Positions 1 through 9,596 of a DNA stretch of 64,000 nt are shown piece after piece. The position numbers were made by a program, and so were the translations under genes. The notes beneath the pieces were generated by a model, which had not been told where the DNA came from, searched no databases, and saw only the letters and a list, made by a program, of their open reading frames with translations. Within the stretch, counting starts at the first letter, position 1. Each line of letters opens with the position of its first letter. Source of the DNA: Paracoccus kondratievae (lineage in GTDB: Bacteria > Pseudomonadota > Alphaproteobacteria > Rhodobacterales > Rhodobacteraceae); NCBI RefSeq assembly GCF_009301415.1, contig NZ_CP045072.1, forward strand, positions 1,727,001 through 1,791,000. The letters run 5' to 3'.

Positions 1-3000
1 TGACCAAACATCCGCACCGCAATCAGCGAGTGACCGCCCAGATCAAAAAAGCTGTCGGCAGCACCGATGCGGGCAATGCCCAAAAGTTCGGACCAGATCA
101 CCGCAAGCTCGGCCTGAATGCCGGGGGCGGGCTCGACAAAATCACTGTCGAGGTCGGGGCGCTCGAACCCTCCTTCGGCGGGGGCGGGTTTCTCGACCTT
201 GCCAGCCTCGGCGATCAGCGCCGGCAGATCCAGAGATGAGACATAGACCTGCGCCAACCCGGTCGAGATGGCGCGGCCAAGCATGGCAGGCCCGATCGCG
301 GCAGGAATGCCCTGACTGATATTGTGCTGCAGGCGACGCTCGGCCGGGGACAGGCTGCGCGTGGGCTGCACCCGGGTCTGTGGCGCGGCAGAAATCGCCG
401 CCGCCAGCCTGCGCAGGGCAAAGCCCCGGATCTCGGCGCAGACGGTACCGTCCGGCGCGGCCAGCGTAATGTCAAACTGCGCCATGCCCTGTGCATCGGT
501 GTTCTCGCCCGCATTGCGGATGCGGCTGACCACCTGCGCAGGCAGAGGCGCATAAAGCCGGATCGAGCGATAGCCCATCGGCACCCACAAATGTTCTGGT
601 GTCCAGTCCCGGATCAGCCCCATCGCCCAGCCGGTCGCAATATCCAGCAACGCCGGGTGAACCAGCCAGCCCTGCGCCAGATCCGCCTCGAACTCGGGCG
701 CAAGCGCCAGTTCGGCCACGCCTTCGTCACTGTCGATGCGGAAACGGCGCAGCACCTTCCAGCGCGGCCCAAAATCCATCTGCCCTTCCTGAGCCGAGCG
801 CAGTGCAGCGCCCTGCCCGTCCTGATCCCACGGCCCCAAGATCGTCAGCGCGTCGGGTGCAGCCTCATGCAGACCAGAGACAAGGGCAGAAACGTTCGGC
901 TCTCCCTGCGGATCTTCGAGGATTTCGATGCGCATGGCATCGCCTTCGGGCAGGACGCGGGTGCTGACAAGCGCGGTATCGCCGACCAGCACAGGACGGC
1001 GGAATTCCAGGTCGCGGATGACCAGAGGCAGACCAAGACCGCATTCCAGCGCCGCCTCGGTCACCAGCTCAATCCAGCCGGTCCCGGGCATCAGCGCCTG
1101 ACCCGAGGCCGTCTTGTGCCCGCCGATAATCCAATCCTGCATCTTTAGGGCGGTGCGGAACTCTCGCCCGCCGGGCATGGGCAGGCTTTCATCAAGCAGC
1201 GGCCGATCCTGCGGCACCACCACCGCAGACGCAGTGTCCAGCCCCATTGCCCGCGCCGCCATGCCGGCATCAGCCCAGACGCCCCAGTTGACTGCAACCA
1301 CGCGTCCCAGCGCCGCCGGAGCACTGCGCGCCACTGCGTTCAGATATTCGTTGGCGGCGACGTAATCCGCCTGTCCCGCCGGCGCGATCACCGATGAGGT
1401 CGACGAGAACAGCACCGTCAGCCCCGCCGGGTTCCCGGACAGCGCCTCGATCAGCGCGCAGGTGCCAAGCAGCTTGGGTGCAAGAACGTCCCATGCCTCA
1501 TCATCGGTCTTGGCGGCGATCAGGCTGTCCCGGATCACCCCCGCCGCGTGCAGGACAACATCAAGGCCGCCAAAGCGCGCCCGGGTTTCTGCCACAGCGC
1601 GGGCCATATCCTCAGGGCTGGTCACATCAGCACGGATGGCCAGAACCTTGGCCCCCATCGCCTCAAGCTGACGCAGCGAGGCCATGACGGCGGGCGAATC
1701 CACCAGCCCGCGCGTGATCAGCGCCAGTTTCGCCCCACCGCGCCCGGCAAGTTCGCGCGCAATGGCCTGCCCGATACCGCCAAAGCCACCAGTGATCAGG
1801 CAGGTCGCACCCTGCGGTATGGCGGCCATGCCGTCATCACCAAGCGCCACCTTCTCAAGGCTCTGTTCAAACCGGCGCCCGTCACGCCATGCGGCGACCG
1901 CAGCACCCGAGGGGGCCAGCGCCTCTTCCAACAGATTGTCGGCCAAGGCCTCGATCCCGCCTTTTGCAGGCAGTCGGATATCCACAAGCCGGGCCGAGAC
2001 ATTCGGCATCTCATGCGGCAGAACCCGGATCGGGCCCGCAGCCGTCGCCTTTTCAGGCACCGACGCGGGTTCATCAGCCACGCGCAGCGCATCGTTGCAG
2101 ACCGCGATCAGATCCAGCCGCGCCTCGGGCAGTTCGGCCCCAATCGCCTGCGCCAGATGCAGCAGGCCAAAGAAACCACGCTCAAGCTGACTGTTAAGCA
2201 GGCTGGAACCGGGACGAAACCGTGCCCCCTGCGTCACCGACCACAGATGCAGGATACGATCCGGAGCCATACCCTGCGCGACAAGCGCGGCCAGCAGCAT
2301 CTCATACCCTTCCCGGTCGGATTCGACCGGCAGGGTAAAGCGCCCCTCGCCCTTGTCGGCGAAAGTATCCCCGATCTCGACCACGGCGACACGTTGGCCG
2401 CGCGCCCGCAGCCCCTCGATCACCCGGCTGGCAAGGCCAAGCTCATCAGCAAAGATAAGCCAGCTTAGCCCGCCCTGCGCGACCGGCCCTTGTGACCCGA
2501 TCTCGATTGCGGGCGCAGCAAGTTTCCACGCCGGACGCCAGCCCCAGTCGGCGGGCTCGTCAATGCGGGCCAGTTCCTCTGCGGCACCGGTCGCCACATG
2601 GGTGGCGGGTTCGATAAAATAACGTTTGCGCTGAAACGCATAACCGGGCAGCGACAGGCGCTGACGGCGCAGCCCACCCCAGATCTGATCCCAGTCGATC
2701 TGTCCGCCACAGGCCCAGAACCGCGCCAGCGCGCCCATGAAATAGCTGTCATCGCCAGTGTCGTGGTCGCGGTGACGCAGGGTCGAAATGACCTGATTGG
2801 CAGTAACCGCCGGATGGGCCTTAGCCATGGCCTGCATCGCCCGGCCCGGCCCGACCTCGATAAATACCCGCCCTGGCATCTGCGCAAGATGGGAAACCCC
2901 GTCAGCAAAGCGTACCGTGCCGCGCAAATGCGCAACCCAGTAATCGGGGCTGGTCGCCTCATCCGTGGTCAGGGGCTGCCCCGAACGGTTCGAGATCACC

Positions 3001-5279
3001 GGGATCTGCGGCGGGTTCAGCGTGATCGCGGCGAGATAGGCGCGGAACTCCTCCAGCACCGGCTCAAGCAGGCGCGAATGCGCGGCGATCGAGATGGCAA
3101 TGCGCTGGCATTCCACCTCGCGCGTCGCCATACGCCCGGCAAAGCGGTCCAGCGCGGCATCCGGCCCCGAAACGACCGACAGCCCCGGCCCGTTCACCGC
3201 CGCAAGGTCAAGCTCCAGCTCGGCAAGTTCAGCCGCGAACTCTTCGGGGGGCAGTGGCACCGACAGCATACCGCCAGCCGGAACCCGATCCATCAGCAGC
3301 CCGCGCAGACGCACAAGGCCGATGCAGTCCTCAAAGCTCATCACCCCCGCGATACAGGCGGCGGTATTCTCGCCCATGGAATGCCCGATCAGGGCGGTGG
3401 GGCGCACCCCCCAGCTGATCCACAATTGCGCCAGCGCATATTCGCAGATCATCAGCAGCGGCAATTGCAGCGAGGGTTGCAGCAGACGCCGGTCTGCCCC
3501 GGCCTCTTGTCCCGGCTCGGGCAGCCACAGCGCACGCAGATCAGCACCATGCGCCTGCGCCATATGGTCAAGGCCGCGATCCATCCATTCCCGGAAAACG
3601 GGCTCTGTCTCATAAAGCCCGCGCGCCATGCCCGCATATTGCGCACCGCCGCCAGGCAGCATGAACACCGCCCCGGCCGTGTCGCTGACCGGCTGGTGAT
3701 CAAAGACCAAAAGCGGATCAGGCTCGGTCAGCAGCCGCGCCGCATCAGCCGCGTTTTCGGCAACAAGCACGCGGCGCCGTTCGAACTGACGCCGCCCCTG
3801 TGTCAGGGTAAAGGACAGATCGGCCATGTTCACGCCGGGGTTGGTCCCCAGCCAACCCGCCAGCGCAGCGGAGTTGGCATCAAGTGCGGCCTTGCTGCGC
3901 CCCGACACGGCGATGACATGGAACGGCCAGTCGGATTCCCCGGCTGGCGCGGCCTGAGGCGGCTCTTGCAAGATGACGTGGGCGTTTGTGCCGCCGACAC
4001 CCAGCGAGTTCACCCCCGCCCGGCGCGGACCCGGCACCGGCCAGTCGCTGAGCCGGCCGTTAACCTCAAACGGGCCGCCGGCAAAGTCGACAGCAGGGTT
4101 CGGGGCCTCATAGCCAAGGCTGGGTGGAATCTTGCCGTGGTGTACCGCCAGTGCCGATTTGATCAGCCCGGCGCTGCCAGCCGCAGTATCCAGATGCCCG
4201 ATATTCGTCTTGACCGAGCCGATGCGGCATGGCCCCTGCCGCGTTCCGTCCGAAACCCGCGCATAGGCCTGATTCAGCGCCGCAACCTCGATCGGGTCAC
4301 CCAGCGCCGTGCCGGTCCCATGGCATTCGACATAGCCGATACTGTCCGAGGACAGCCCGGACATAACCAGCGCCTCGGCCACTGCCAGCGCCTGCCCCTC
4401 GACGCCGGGGGCAAGATAGCCAGCCTTGGCCGCACCATCGTTGTTGATGGCCGAGCCCTTGATGACCGCCCAGATATGATCGCCATCGGCCAGCGCGTCC
4501 TTAAGCCGGCGCAGCACAACCACCGCCGCACCGCTGCCGAAAACCGTGCCTTGCGCCCGATGGTCAAAGGCATGGCAATGGCCGTCGGGCGACAGGATCT
4601 CGTTTTCCTTGTAAAGATAGCCCAGGCCATGGGGCAGCTCGATCGTCACACCTCCGGCCAGCGCCATGTCGGATTCACCCGACAAAAGCGACTGGCAGGC
4701 CATGTGGATCGCGACCAGAGAGGTCGAGCAGGCGGTCTGAACGTTGACTGACGGCCCCCTGAGGTCAAAGACATGGCTGACGCGGGTGGACAGAAAATCC
4801 TTGTCGTTCCCGGTATGGCGCAACAGGAAATGCCCGACGCCATCAACCAGATCGCGGTTCGAACAGACGTTCCAGAAATAATAACTGCCCTGTCCGCAGC
4901 CAGCCCAGACGCCGATATTGCCGCCGAAACGCTCGGGCACATGGGCGGCGTCTTCCAGCGCGTGCCAGCAGGTTTCCAGAAACTTGCGGTGCTGAGGATC
5001 CATGATCGCCGCCTCTTTGGGCGACAACCCAAAGAACTCGGCGTCGAATTCATCGAACTGCTCAAGAATCGCGGCCGAGGGGACGTAGTTCGGGTCAGAC
5101 ATCCGCACGCGGGTTTCACCCCGCGCCAAAAGCTCGGCCTCGGTCAGCCGACGGATCGCCTCAACCCCGCGGCACAGGTTGTCCCAATATTCCGCTACGC
5201 CCTTGGAACCGGGCAATTGCGCGGCCATGCCGATGACCGCAACATCGGAATCCTCAACGCCGATCTTGTCAAAGGCCAT
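1..5279 (-). CDS. type I modular polyketide synthase (partial, C-terminus off window)
   Basis: Multidomain enzyme that would load and elongate an acyl chain on its own carrier protein. Domains in order by approximate residue: ketosynthase (1-430; active Cys184 in TACSTS, His near 319 in ECHGTGT, second His near 360 in NIGHLDTAAG); acyltransferase (~530-830; GHSMGE with Ser near 632; specificity motif IAAHS near 730, neither the malonyl HAFH nor the methylmalonyl YASH form); ketoreductase (~930-1330; TGGFGGIG near 1160, catalytic Tyr in QADYVAANEY); dehydratase-like fold (~1360-1650; GGHKTASGQALMPG near 1385 and HPALLDIATG near 1545); carrier protein (LGGHSL, Ser1751). The dehydratase lies after the ketoreductase, not between AT and KR as in the textbook order. 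The start is clear: ATG at 5279 runs straight into the KS. The protein continues past base 1, so termination and further modules are unknown. The product cannot be predicted. Confidence 0.95.
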   Translation of the reverse strand, partial: MAFDKIGVEDSDVAVIGMAAQLPGSKGVAEYWDNLCRGVEAIRRLTEAELLARGETRVRMSDPNYVPSAAILEQFDEFDAEFFGLSPKEAAIMDPQHRKFLETCWHALEDAAHVPERFGGNIGVWAGCGQGSYYFWNVCSNRDLVDGVGHFLLRHTGNDKDFLSTRVSHVFDLRGPSVNVQTACSTSLVAIHMACQSLLSGESDMALAGGVTIELPHGLGYLYKENEILSPDGHCHAFDHRAQGTVFGSGAAVVVLRRLKDALADGDHIWAVIKGSAINNDGAAKAGYLAPGVEGQALAVAEALVMSGLSSDSIGYVECHGTGTALGDPIEVAALNQAYARVSDGTRQGPCRIGSVKTNIGHLDTAAGSAGLIKSALAVHHGKIPPSLGYEAPNPAVDFAGGPFEVNGRLSDWPVPGPRRAGVNSLGVGGTNAHVILQEPPQAAPAGESDWPFHVIAVSGRSKAALDANSAALAGWLGTNPGVNMADLSFTLTQGRRQFERRRVLVAENAADAARLLTEPDPLLVFDHQPVSDTAGAVFMLPGGGAQYAGMARGLYETEPVFREWMDRGLDHMAQAHGADLRALWLPEPGQEAGADRRLLQPSLQLPLLMICEYALAQLWISWGVRPTALIGHSMGENTAACIAGVMSFEDCIGLVRLRGLLMDRVPAGGMLSVPLPPEEFAAELAELELDLAAVNGPGLSVVSGPDAALDRFAGRMATREVECQRIAISIAAHSRLLEPVLEEFRAYLAAITLNPPQIPVISNRSGQPLTTDEATSPDYWVAHLRGTVRFADGVSHLAQMPGRVFIEVGPGRAMQAMAKAHPAVTANQVISTLRHRDHDTGDDSYFMGALARFWACGGQIDWDQIWGGLRRQRLSLPGYAFQRKRYFIEPATHVATGAAEELARIDEPADWGWRPAWKLAAPAIEIGSQGPVAQGGLSWLIFADELGLASRVIEGLRARGQRVAVVEIGDTFADKGEGRFTLPVESDREGYEMLLAALVAQGMAPDRILHLWSVTQGARFRPGSSLLNSQLERGFFGLLHLAQAIGAELPEARLDLIAVCNDALRVADEPASVPEKATAAGPIRVLPHEMPNVSARLVDIRLPAKGGIEALADNLLEEALAPSGAAVAAWRDGRRFEQSLEKVALGDDGMAAIPQGATCLITGGFGGIGQAIARELAGRGGAKLALITRGLVDSPAVMASLRQLEAMGAKVLAIRADVTSPEDMARAVAETRARFGGLDVVLHAAGVIRDSLIAAKTDDEAWDVLAPKLLGTCALIEALSGNPAGLTVLFSSTSSVIAPAGQADYVAANEYLNAVARSAPAALGRVVAVNWGVWADAGMAARAMGLDTASAVVVPQDRPLLDESLPMPGGREFRTALKMQDWIIGGHKTASGQALMPGTGWIELVTEAALECGLGLPLVIRDLEFRRPVLVGDTALVSTRVLPEGDAMRIEILEDPQGEPNVSALVSGLHEAAPDALTILGPWDQDGQGAALRSAQEGQMDFGPRWKVLRRFRIDSDEGVAELALAPEFEADLAQGWLVHPALLDIATGWAMGLIRDWTPEHLWVPMGYRSIRLYAPLPAQVVSRIRNAGENTDAQGMAQFDITLAAPDGTVCAEIRGFALRRLAAAISAAPQTRVQPTRSLSPAERRLQHNISQGIPAAIGPAMLGRAISTGLAQVYVSSLDLPALIAEAGKVEKPAPAEGGFERPDLDSDFVEPAPGIQAELAVIWSELLGIARIGAADSFFDLGGHSLIAVRMFG

Positions 5280-5379
5280 GTACAGTGCCTCTTGAACTCG
5301 TGGAATGCCCCGTGGGGCAGAACCGGATTAACGGTTGGCGCGCCTGTCCGGGATAGCGAATCCGGCGCTTTCGACCAAC

Positions 5380-6804
5380 CTATAAAACCGTGGGCAGGCC
5401 TGCCTTTTTAGGCAGAATTTGCGTCTCGGCCATGGTTTCGTCCTGGCCCTGCACCCCCTGCCTCAGCCTGCGGGCATTGCCAAGCAGCGCCCCCGCCGTC
5501 AGCCATGTCAAAGGCGTCAGCGTTGCGTTCGGGATCAGGTCCAGAAGGTTCATCGCCAGCATGAGGGCAAGCGTGCCCAGCACCACAAGCTCTCTGCGCT
5601 TCGGGGCCGAGCGCCCGCGTGGCATAGCCCTGAGCAAGGCAAAGATCGGCGTCAGCAGCAGCAGGAACTGCGCCAGATAGCCAAAGACCCCGCGTGCACC
5701 CACCCAGATCACCCATTGCCCGTCCGGGATCGAGGACAGCCTGCCGCTATAAGGGTCATAGAACAGCGGCCGCCCCCAACCGCCCCAGCCAAAGACCGGA
5801 CGCTCCATCGCGCGTTCCAGCAGGGCCTCTTCGTTCATCAGGCGGAATTCAAGCGACCGCCCCCGCTCGGGCGATATCGACATGGCAAGGTTCACGATGC
5901 CTTGCAGCGGCATCCATGAGGTCGTGCGCAACGTCGGATAGGAAACGGCGACGGTGGCGACCATGGCGGCGGCCAGCACCATCATGCGCGGCCGGGCAAA
6001 CGCGACCAGAGGCGCGGCCATCAGCGCCTGCATCAGCGCCCCAGCCGATTTACACAGCACAAGAACGCAGCCCAGATAGACCGCGATCAGCAGATTGCGC
6101 GCCGTCCGATTGTTCCGCGCTATGGCAATGGCCGACAAAAACGCGGTCATGGTCATCAGCGCAACCCACAGGGGATGTTCAAGAAACACAATCGGCCGAT
6201 AGCCGCCATAGCGGATGGTCTGGATGAAATCGTGCTGGAAATAGCCGTAGACCCAGACGTTGATCTGGGGACTCAGCCGCAACTCGATCAGCATCGGCAG
6301 CGTATAGCACAGCACCCCCAGCACCAGGCAGCGCAGCCACAGTTCAGCCCCCCGGGCATCCCACAACAGCTTGTAGCCCATCATGAACGGCAAAAGCTGG
6401 ATGAACTGCAAAATCAGGTCGGCGATGCCCTGGCTGATCGACATGGCAGGGCGATAGTTGATCCCGTCGATCAGCGGATCGGGATTGGTCAGCGCAGTCA
6501 TGATGGGTGAAACAAAGTTCATCGCCAGAAGCAGCCCCACCCATGGTCCCATCGGCGGCGGGACGGGTTCATCCCGGGCGCGGTCCCTGGTCACAAACCA
6601 GACCATGACCGCAGCCGCCAGCGCCGGAATCATGTGCTTGTTCAACCCCGGAAAAGCTGGCAGGTCGATTTCGACCAGCTGGGGCAACAGCAGGTAGCCT
6701 GCAAAGATTGACCAGATCAGGGCGCGCGGCCGCTCCATGCGCTGAAACAGCACTGCCACCACCAGCGGCCAGGACAGCAATGCGAATAAGGCCAACAAGG
6801 GCAT
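5380..6804 (-). CDS. O-antigen ligase / polysaccharide polymerase-like membrane protein
   Basis: A 474-residue, very hydrophobic protein with many membrane segments and one long polar loop in the C-terminal half. The loop contains RPVFGWGGWGR and SIPDGQWVIWVGARG, the pattern seen in the O-antigen ligase/Wzy family (a large loop with a GxG[WH]G-like motif near the last helices). Such proteins polymerise or transfer undecaprenyl-linked glycans at the inner membrane. I start it at MPLLALFALLSW (ATG at 6804); a start at 6888 would add a polar, unlikely extension. It lies ~100 bp upstream of the PKS on the same strand and is divergent from the WecG-type glycosyltransferase. The family call is moderately sure; the glycan is unknown. 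Confidence 0.75.
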   Translation of the reverse strand: MPLLALFALLSWPLVVAVLFQRMERPRALIWSIFAGYLLLPQLVEIDLPAFPGLNKHMIPALAAAVMVWFVTRDRARDEPVPPPMGPWVGLLLAMNFVSPIMTALTNPDPLIDGINYRPAMSISQGIADLILQFIQLLPFMMGYKLLWDARGAELWLRCLVLGVLCYTLPMLIELRLSPQINVWVYGYFQHDFIQTIRYGGYRPIVFLEHPLWVALMTMTAFLSAIAIARNNRTARNLLIAVYLGCVLVLCKSAGALMQALMAAPLVAFARPRMMVLAAAMVATVAVSYPTLRTTSWMPLQGIVNLAMSISPERGRSLEFRLMNEEALLERAMERPVFGWGGWGRPLFYDPYSGRLSSIPDGQWVIWVGARGVFGYLAQFLLLLTPIFALLRAMPRGRSAPKRRELVVLGTLALMLAMNLLDLIPNATLTPLTWLTAGALLGNARRLRQGVQGQDETMAETQILPKKAGLPTVL

Positions 6805-6923
6805 GGCCCTGACTCCAGTCTTGCGGCAGGGCCGCCTGCTTGACCTGCGACACGCGAGGACGTTGTAATCCCACCGTCGCGAATTCATCCTGCCAGAAAC
6901 TCCGGCCGGACCCGAGGCTTATC

Positions 6924-7679
6924 ATGCATTTCACCTTTCCCGACGGCAATGCCGTCCACATCAACTGTCGGGATTCTTCGGCGCTGCTGTCTGCCGTGCG
7001 ACAGCGGCTGCGCGACGGGCAGGGTTTTGCCATCGCCACGATTAATGTCGATCACCTGCAAAGACTGGGTGAAGATAGCCGTTTTCGCACCGCTTACGCT
7101 GCCCATGACCTGATCTGCGCCGATGGCAATCCGATCGTCTGGCTGTCCCGGATCGCGGGCCGGCCGGTCGATCTTGCCCCCGGCTCGGATCTGGTGCTGC
7201 CGCTGGCACGCGAGGCCGCAGCGGCCGGGGAACCGGTGGCGCTGATCGGCAGCAGCATCGAATCACTCGCCCGCGCCGTCGAGACCATGCAATCCGCCGT
7301 ACCCGGCCTGAGGGTCGCGCTGACCCATGCGCCGGGCTTTCCCTTTGACCCGATGGGCGATGAAGCGACCGAAATTATCGCCCGCATCCGCGAAACTGGC
7401 GCGCGACTGTGCTTTCTGGCCCTTGGCGCGCCGCGGCAAGAGCTTTTCGCCATCCGCGCCCGCGATGCGCTGGGCAATGTCGGGTTTGCCTCGATCGGGG
7501 CAGGACTCGACTTTCTGTCGGGGTATCAACGGCGCGCGCCAAAGCTGGTGCGTCAGGTAAAGATGGAATGGCTGTGGCGGATGCTGTCAAATCCGCGTCG
7601 GCTGTTTCTGCGCTATGCCAAGGGCTTTACCATCCTGCCCGGTCATCTGCGCCGGGCGCTGGCAATGCGCAGGGAATAG
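6924..7679 (+). CDS. WecG/TagA/CpsF family glycosyltransferase
   Basis: A 251-residue protein of glycosyltransferase family GT26, whose members transfer N-acetylmannosamine or its uronate (or similar sugars) onto lipid-linked disaccharides. Visible signatures are INVDHLQRL, the DLICADGNPIVWLSR segment, LIGSS, FLALGAPRQELF, GFASIGAGLDFLSG and the basic ending VKMEWLWRMLSNPRRL. The start at 6924 gives MHFTFPDG, with GAGG seven bases upstream; an in-frame start at 6840 would add a nonconserved extension. It is divergent from the O-antigen-ligase-like gene, and together they suggest surface polysaccharide assembly. Exact donor and acceptor cannot be read from sequence. Confidence 0.9.
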   Translation: MHFTFPDGNAVHINCRDSSALLSAVRQRLRDGQGFAIATINVDHLQRLGEDSRFRTAYAAHDLICADGNPIVWLSRIAGRPVDLAPGSDLVLPLAREAAAAGEPVALIGSSIESLARAVETMQSAVPGLRVALTHAPGFPFDPMGDEATEIIARIRETGARLCFLALGAPRQELFAIRARDALGNVGFASIGAGLDFLSGYQRRAPKLVRQVKMEWLWRMLSNPRRLFLRYAKGFTILPGHLRRALAMRRE

Positions 7680-7713
7680 GGACGCCGACAAGCGACACCC
7701 CTGCAGGGACGGG

Positions 7714-9423
7714 TTAGCCCCAGTCGAAATCAAAACTGTCGATCTTAAGCAGGCCCGGCGCCGGGTCGTGATCCGCAACCTCTTGCTGCTCATGCAGCAC
7801 AGGCAGAGCACGGGGACCCCAAAGCCGCTGCGACGTGCTCCAGCCCGGGGATTCAACATCTGCTGCGCTGTCTGCGCGGCTATCGGGCAGCTCTGCCCGC
7901 CCCCACAGAATGAAGATGTCGCGGCTAAGCAGGCCGAACAGCTTGCTCTCTTGTGGAGCGGCCTCGGTTCCCGCGGCAACGGGCTCCTCGGCGGCAATGC
8001 GGCTTTCCTGACTCATCTGCGCCGAGGCCTGACTGGTCTGCGCCGAAGGCAGAGGCATACCCATCTTGTTCAGGACCGAGCGGGTCAGAGATGACGGGCT
8101 GACGCCCTCAAGGATCAGCTTCTCGCCATTCGGGAATGTCAGCATCGCGTGCCCGTTATGCGAGGACACCCGCACATCATCCACATCAACCCTGTTACCC
8201 TGACGGTCGTGCAGCCCGGTCACATGCAGCCGGTCACCCTGACGCAGGATACCGCCGCCGGAATCGCGTACATCGCCGACCTGAAACGCACGTATTGTGT
8301 CGACGCCAAAACCGTCCTGCAGCACCAGAACATCCCGCTCTGCATCGCGCGGCACAGCACCTCCATCAGAGGCAGAAATATCGTCGGTCATCGAGATAAG
8401 ATCGTTGCCGCGACTGCCGTTAATGGTATCCGCGCCCGGTCCGCCCTCGATCGTATCCTTACCGGCGCTGCCGGTGATACGATCGTCGCCCCAACGGGTG
8501 TTGATCTGAATACCCTTGCCATTCAGGGGGATATTGGCGGTTGCTGCCGAAACCGTATCGCGGCCTTCATGGGTCCAGAACTGCTCGAACTCGCTGAACA
8601 CCAATGAACCATTGGCCTGCGGATAGCTGGCCCGTCCGGCGCTGTTGCTGGTAAAGACAACCGAAGTGCCTACGCTATTCTCGCCATTCCCTTTGGCCCA
8701 GAGGTTCAGCAGGTCATGGCCAGCTCCGCCAACCAGTGTATCACGTCCGATGTCATGGATCGCCCCCATGCCACCGTTGTTGCCCCAGCGGACATTGTCA
8801 TCCCCTGCCCCGGCATGACCGTAATCATTGCCCTGCGACGGCATCAACAGATCATTGCCCGCACCGCCATAGATGCGGTCATTGCCATTCCCGCCGTCAA
8901 GCACATCATCGCCGATGCTGCCATAGATGGTATCGTTGCCGGCACCGCTGTTGACCGTCAGCCCATGCGTGGGGGTGTAATCCGAACCCGAACCATGCGG
9001 CGAATTCAGCTTGGCAGACCGCGCGTCGATGAGGTCATTGCCCGAGCCGGTCTGCAACCGCTCGATCCCGCGAAAGTTCACCCGGTTGCCATAGGCATCG
9101 ACGGCTGAGCCATTCTCAGTTGTACTGAAAGCAACGCGGAAATTTTTTGTCCCATTCAGATGCAGCCGGTCCCCGCCCGACAGGCTGCCATACGGGTTCG
9201 GATCATAGCGTTCCAAAGTGTTGCCACCATAATAAGCGTCAACATTGCCCCTGGATCTGGGGTCCTGGCTCCAGATCAGGACGTCCGGCCCGGCACCGCC
9301 ATTTATCGAGTCGCTGCCCCGCCCGCCATTGATCGTGTCGCGTCCGCCATTGCCGTTGATCGTATCACGACCTGCGGTGCCCAGCAGGCTGTCGTTGCCC
9401 ACCCCTCCAGTAATCACGGCCAT
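7714..9423 (-). CDS. RTX calcium-binding repeat protein (paralogue lacking Hint)
   Basis: A 569-residue acidic secreted-type protein. Nonapeptide RTX repeats (GGxGxDxUx) form three blocks: residues ~5-50 (GGRDTINGGRGSDSINGG), ~170-215 (GAGNDTIYGSIGDDVLDGG) and ~320-355. No N-terminal signal peptide is seen, as expected for type I secretion. It aligns along its length with the neighbouring RTX gene (shared DVLIW, DAYGN, GIERLQTG, DDVRV and FPNGEKL segments). At the point where the neighbour continues into a Hint domain, this protein instead has a low-complexity Ser/Gln/Ala tail ending in FDFDWG. I start at MAVITGGVGNDS (9423), in the position of the neighbour's MATIPGTGGNDS; 9462 is also open. 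No transporter gene for it is in the window. Confidence 0.85.
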   Translation of the reverse strand: MAVITGGVGNDSLLGTAGRDTINGNGGRDTINGGRGSDSINGGAGPDVLIWSQDPRSRGNVDAYYGGNTLERYDPNPYGSLSGGDRLHLNGTKNFRVAFSTTENGSAVDAYGNRVNFRGIERLQTGSGNDLIDARSAKLNSPHGSGSDYTPTHGLTVNSGAGNDTIYGSIGDDVLDGGNGNDRIYGGAGNDLLMPSQGNDYGHAGAGDDNVRWGNNGGMGAIHDIGRDTLVGGAGHDLLNLWAKGNGENSVGTSVVFTSNSAGRASYPQANGSLVFSEFEQFWTHEGRDTVSAATANIPLNGKGIQINTRWGDDRITGSAGKDTIEGGPGADTINGSRGNDLISMTDDISASDGGAVPRDAERDVLVLQDGFGVDTIRAFQVGDVRDSGGGILRQGDRLHVTGLHDRQGNRVDVDDVRVSSHNGHAMLTFPNGEKLILEGVSPSSLTRSVLNKMGMPLPSAQTSQASAQMSQESRIAAEEPVAAGTEAAPQESKLFGLLSRDIFILWGRAELPDSRADSAADVESPGWSTSQRLWGPRALPVLHEQQEVADHDPAPGLLKIDSFDFDWG

Positions 9424-9596
9424 ATCTGCCCCCATCCTGCAATGACTGGGGATAGACGCCACGAGCGTCCAGAAACACCCGACCCCGAACGTCTATCCGG
9501 GCCGGATTAGATTAGACTGACGCCAAGGGCGGGACCTGTCCTTTGGGACAGATCAGCGCCGCATTTGTCAGTGATTTTCACCCTTTGGTTGCGAAT

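Noticed and set aside
2598..4751. 717-codon open frame on the plus strand
   Set aside because: It is exactly antisense to the PKS KS-AT region; Arg/Pro/His-rich composition and no domain. It is a GC-codon shadow.
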